This document shows positions 61,186 through 64,000 of a stretch of 64,000 nucleotides of DNA, piece after piece. This stretch comes from Spongiimicrobium salis. GTDB lineage: Bacteria > Bacteroidota > Bacteroidia > Flavobacteriales > Flavobacteriaceae. Below the pieces are notes generated by a model. The model ran no database searches and was not told where the DNA came from. It was given only the letters and a program-made list of their open reading frames with translations. The position numbers and the translations under genes are program-made. Position 1 is the stretch's first letter. Every line of letters begins with the position of its first letter. The DNA lies in the NCBI RefSeq assembly GCF_043678055.1, contig NZ_JBHEQA010000003.1:513626-577625 (forward strand), written 5' to 3'.

Positions 61186-61871
61186 AAATCAATTGTATCA
61201 TAATAGATGATGAACCTTCATCCCAACATATTTTACACCGTTTTATTGAGGATATTGATTTTTTAAATCTTGTGGGTACGGCAAACAATCCCGTAGAGGC
61301 ACTTCCCTTCTTTACAGCTTCTCCAAAGATTCACTTGCTATTTTTGGATATCAATATGCCCAAGGTCAATGGTTTGGATTTTTATAAATCTTTACAAAAT
61401 CCACCTGATGTTATTTTCACAACGGCCTATCCGCAATACGCAGTAGAGGGCTTTGAGGTGAATGCCGTTGACTATCTCTTAAAACCATTTTCCTTCCCCC
61501 GTTTCCTTACCGCTGTACATAAAATACGGGATAAACATATAGCATCTGAGCCTGGAACGGCACATGAATACCTTATTGTTAAATCTAACAAAGTACTTCA
61601 TAAGGTTGCTTTTAAGGACATCATTTATGTGGAAGCTTACGGGGATTATGTAAAAATACATCGACTAAAGGATTGTCTTGTGACCAATAGTACTTTTAGT
61701 AAAATTCTTGCCTCCCTAACTGAAAAACGGTTCATTCGTATTCATAAATCTTTTGCCATTAATTTGGACAAATTGAATAAAGTTTCGGGAAATCAGGCCA
61801 TATTATTGGAATACAAAGTACCTATAGGTCTAAAATACAAAGTGGATTTCCTAAATCGCATTGCAACCTAA
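61182..61871 (+). CDS. LytTR-family response regulator
   Basis: A 229-residue transcription factor. Receiver domain with IIDDEPSSQ, the phosphorylation Asp in LFLDINMPKVNGLDF and Lys in DYLLKPFSF; C-terminal LytTR DNA-binding domain (residues about 130-225) with FIRIHKSFAINLDKLNKV. Partner of the LytS-type kinase upstream. Targets probably lie nearby; the convergent membrane protein on the other strand is the closest gene. Confidence 0.92.
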   Translation: MKINCIIIDDEPSSQHILHRFIEDIDFLNLVGTANNPVEALPFFTASPKIHLLFLDINMPKVNGLDFYKSLQNPPDVIFTTAYPQYAVEGFEVNAVDYLLKPFSFPRFLTAVHKIRDKHIASEPGTAHEYLIVKSNKVLHKVAFKDIIYVEAYGDYVKIHRLKDCLVTNSTFSKILASLTEKRFIRIHKSFAINLDKLNKVSGNQAILLEYKVPIGLKYKVDFLNRIAT

Positions 61872-61896
61872 TTGGAAAATGAAATCTAATGCGGAA

Positions 61897-63210
61897 TTAT
61901 TCTTTATAATACCAGAACGGTATTTTAATGATAGATCTTACATACATACTATCGCGCTGAACATCTTTACGGGCTATTTGCAGTACGTGTTTCCCTCTGG
62001 GAATATTTTTCATATCCAAGACGGTTTCAAAACCTATCTGTTTTTGCATATTTTCTGATAAAACGAAAGTAGGCTTAAAGGATATACTGTCGATACTCAA
62101 CGTATACATATCCTCGAGGGTTTCCACGTAATTCTTTAATAATTTACGACGTTTGGACCAATTAATGGTACCTGAAGAGAAACTGGAGTGTATTCCCCGT
62201 TTATCCTCTTCGGGTTTCAATTCCTTATTAAAGTAAAAAACATCATCTTCTACGGAAGCACCATATACTACAAAAACATTTAAAAAAGAATTCGTGATCA
62301 CTTTAGAGGGTATGGAAACACGGTCCGCATAAGATGCATTTTTAAGGATCAAATCTTCATAATTATTAGAATTCGCCGTATACGAATTGGAATTTAAATC
62401 TTCTTCTAAGTAATTGGAAGTGCTAAAGCCGGTTTGTGACAAAATCATCAACCCCAAGTATAAAGGAACAATAACTAGGATAAGTCGTCTCCCGAACTTG
62501 GTATCCAAAAAATTATAGACCATAGGGCGATAAAGGAAAGAAAGCGTGATGTATTTAAACAGCCAATAAACGGGATAATAGAAAAAGGTAGTCCATTTCT
62601 TTTTTTTGAGCCAGCCTTGGGTAACAAAGTCAATAAAGGTCAATATGGTCCCAATAGCCATAAAAATAACAGCAGGAACGGCAACCCAATAACGCACAAT
62701 ATCCGAAGTGTCGTCTTTATCTATCCAAAGTCCCAAAAGGGTGAATACTACCGTAACTGCCAATAGCCCCAATAGGTAAAAGACCAATAAAAAAGTAATT
62801 GCAAATATAACGCTGCAATACTTTTCCAATGTGGCTACATAATTATCAAAAGAGCCCACTCTTTTGATCAGGTGTTTTTTGAATTTGGGGCTATATTTCA
62901 GTTCTTCATATTCTATATCTCCAGAAACATAGCGCAATCCTATAGCTCCAATCCACAACCCTCTCAAAACAACATGGGCAATAAGGTTAACGGTAAGAAT
63001 ATACCAAGAGGTCAACAAGCCTTGAATCAGAAAAATGCGATACATATTGTCATTATTCTGTGCTTTCAGGTATGCCGCTTCAATGGGGTCTATCATCATA
63101 AAAAGGCCATAAATAGCAAAACCGGAAATAATCAGCTCTAATTGCCAACTTTCCTGCTGAAGAATATCTAGCCATTTTTTAAATTTCTGATCCTGAGGGT
63201 TGTTACTCAT
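61897..63210 (-). CDS. Large unrecognised membrane protein
   Basis: A 437-residue inner-membrane protein with about six to seven hydrophobic helices (clusters at residues 25-45, 65-95, 145-175, 185-220 and 240-285) and a C-terminal soluble domain (about 290-430) containing a Ser/Asn-rich patch. The C-terminal part ends in RGKHVLQIARKDV and IIKIPFWYYKE. No family recognised. It is convergent with the LytTR regulator and lies next to the GG-leader peptide, so a link to it is possible but unsupported. ATG at 63210 chosen over the upstream start at 63273. Confidence 0.7.
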   Translation of the reverse strand: MSNNPQDQKFKKWLDILQQESWQLELIISGFAIYGLFMMIDPIEAAYLKAQNNDNMYRIFLIQGLLTSWYILTVNLIAHVVLRGLWIGAIGLRYVSGDIEYEELKYSPKFKKHLIKRVGSFDNYVATLEKYCSVIFAITFLLVFYLLGLLAVTVVFTLLGLWIDKDDTSDIVRYWVAVPAVIFMAIGTILTFIDFVTQGWLKKKKWTTFFYYPVYWLFKYITLSFLYRPMVYNFLDTKFGRRLILVIVPLYLGLMILSQTGFSTSNYLEEDLNSNSYTANSNNYEDLILKNASYADRVSIPSKVITNSFLNVFVVYGASVEDDVFYFNKELKPEEDKRGIHSSFSSGTINWSKRRKLLKNYVETLEDMYTLSIDSISFKPTFVLSENMQKQIGFETVLDMKNIPRGKHVLQIARKDVQRDSMYVRSIIKIPFWYYKE

Positions 63211-63365
63211 TTCAGTTTGGTTTGGTTTGGTTGCGATAAATATACTAGAAAATGAATGATGCAGTAGTTGCAAGACATAAAAAAATCCTCTGTGATGCCA
63301 AAAATGGCTTCAAGAGTGCTTTCTGCTATCAAGGCTCCATAAAAAGGGAGCGTATTATCTTTATT

Positions 63366-63524
63366 TTAGCCTACTTGTCCCGGGCAACGTGGATCTGTTC
63401 CCGTTACACCTGCCACGACTCCGCAATTGGGAGGTGGAGGTGGAGTAGTAGTTCCTCCTGTAATGGAAAGAAGTTGCTTTTTGTCCAAAATTCTAAATTG
63501 CTTTAAATTTTTAAGTTTCTCCAT
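63366..63524 (-). CDS. Double-glycine leader peptide (natural product precursor-like)
   Basis: A 52-residue ORF. The leader KLKNLKQFRILDKKQLLSITGG has the Bacteroidota GG-leader pattern (Leu/Phe/Ile at spaced positions, then L-x-I-x-GG) expected of substrates for C39-peptidase ABC transporters. The mature part TTTPPPPPNCGVVAGVTGTDPRCPGQVG is 28 residues, Pro-rich, with two cysteines that could form one disulfide. No modifying enzyme or transporter is adjacent in the window. It lies just outside the rrn terminator. The frame is short, but motif order and a clean start support it. Confidence 0.65.
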   Translation of the reverse strand: MEKLKNLKQFRILDKKQLLSITGGTTTPPPPPNCGVVAGVTGTDPRCPGQVG

Positions 63525-63656
63525 TGGTATGCATTTTATGCCTATGAATATACTAAAATTAACCCTAAACTAGGACCAACACCAACTATTCATCATAATA
63601 CCATAGTGTACTTTCTTTTAAGGGATGATTTTTGGGATAATACTCAACTTTAGAGC

Positions 63657-63693
63657 ATAAAAAAAGCTCCCTTACATTGCTGTAAGGGAGCTT
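63657..63693 (-). terminator. Terminator of the rrn operon
   Basis: Perfect 13-bp arms (AAGCTCCCTTACA and TGTAAGGGAGCTT) around TTGC; on the minus strand it is followed by a T-run, placed about 30 nt after the 5S gene. Confidence 0.9.
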
Positions 63694-63721
63694 GTGTGAA
63701 CCACGCCTTGGCGCGGCGAAG

Positions 63722-63831
63722 AAAGGCGGCGGCCTACTCTCCCACTTGGTATAGCAGTACCATCGGCGCAGACGGGCTTAACTTCCCTGTTCGGAATGGT
63801 AAGGGGTGGGCCCCGTCGCCATGGCCACCTA
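63722..63831 (-). rRNA. rrf: 5S ribosomal RNA
   Basis: The minus strand carries the 5S core: CCATTCCGAACAGGGAAGTT, AAGCCCGTCTGCGCCGATGG and GTGGGAGAGTAGGCCGCCGC, with a terminal stem pairing AGGTGGC and GCCGCCT. Ends are set by the stem (about 110 nt). It is the last gene of an rrn operon running off the right edge; the 23S gene would lie beyond base 64000 and I cannot confirm its 3' end in the window. Confidence 0.92.
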
Positions 63832-64000
63832 AATTTTCATATGTTGTCCCCCCTCTTGCGGGGAACACCATATCGGCCCTATGAGCCCAATATCTTGACA
63901 TAAGTGACAGGGCGCGCCCCCCGATTAAAGGGAGCGCATCTTTTTCTTTTCGTACATACAAATGAGCGGAGCTCGCGACCGCAAGGACCATTCCCGTGCA

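Noticed and set aside
63252..63506. Plus-strand 84-codon frame next to the GG-leader peptide
   Set aside because: It is antisense to the GG-leader ORF and the end of the membrane protein gene, with no leader or domain pattern, whereas the minus frame shows a clear GG leader.
63734..63991. An 85-codon frame on the minus strand over the 5S region
   Set aside because: It lies inside the 5S rRNA and its upstream spacer; the composition follows the RNA gene and there is no homology-like pattern.
1..64000. CRISPR arrays, insertion sequences and tRNA genes
   Set aside because: I saw no regularly spaced repeats, no transposase-like genes, and no cloverleaf sequence I could support. The lanthipeptide block has no flanking tRNA or inverted repeats that would mark an insertion site.

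Overview
The window reads as a chromosomal segment of a marine-type member of the Flavobacteriaceae (Bacteroidota). The support is the Bacteroidota -7 promoter box (TAnnTTTG) in front of many genes, almost no Shine-Dalgarno sequences, A-rich start regions, and a gene set typical of the group: ribonuclease Y with ZapA, a Fur-purA pair, an OstA-like protein, a TonB receptor with a carboxypeptidase-like N-terminal domain, LytS/LytTR regulators, and DUF6452/DUF6048, DUF3810, DUF349 and DUF368 proteins. I cannot name a genus.

Layout. 0-26.6 kb is mostly conserved core on the plus strand: a partial aminoacyl-histidine dipeptidase, a DUF3810 membrane protein, two amidohydrolase-fold proteins, a DUF6503-like lipoprotein, an rRNA/tRNA methyltransferase, an M48 protease, RelA/SpoT, Fur, PurA, an OstA-like protein, a class III aminotransferase, a TPR protein, two DUF368 membrane proteins, AroE, a DUF349 protein, a thioredoxin/MsrA-like protein and a DEAD-box helicase. 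26.6-36.5 kb is an AT-rich accessory block on the minus strand. It encodes a class I lanthipeptide pathway: a precursor peptide, a LanB dehydratase split into two proteins, a LanC cyclase and a NodU/CmcH-type O-carbamoyltransferase, together with a DinB-like metalloenzyme, an erythromycin-esterase-like secreted hydrolase and a gene relic. 36.5-63.2 kb returns to core and housekeeping genes: ribonuclease Y, a probable 6S RNA, ZapA, an M23 peptidase, a TonB receptor, cysteine desulfurase, an Smr protein, ornithine aminotransferase, an MscS-type channel, an ECF sigma factor, RlmD, a THUMP methyltransferase, a ZIP transporter, hemolysin III, an amidohydrolase and a LytS/LytTR pair. The right edge carries a double-glycine leader peptide and the 5S rRNA end of an rrn operon on the minus strand.

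Most exciting element: the lanthipeptide block. The expected working order is that LanB1 glutamylates Ser/Thr of the precursor, LanB2 eliminates glutamate to give dehydroamino acids, LanC closes thioether rings with the six core cysteines, and the carbamoyltransferase may decorate a remaining hydroxyl. The combination of a split LanB with a NodU-type carbamoyltransferase is, as far as I know, not an established lanthipeptide pathway. No transporter or leader protease lies in the window, so export must be encoded elsewhere or be shared.

Other points of note are six genes whose -7 promoter box sits 2-7 nt before the start codon (candidate leaderless mRNAs), amidohydrolase-fold domains lacking the metal-binding HxH, a Fur protein without its CxxC, and a folded element in front of the DEAD-box helicase.
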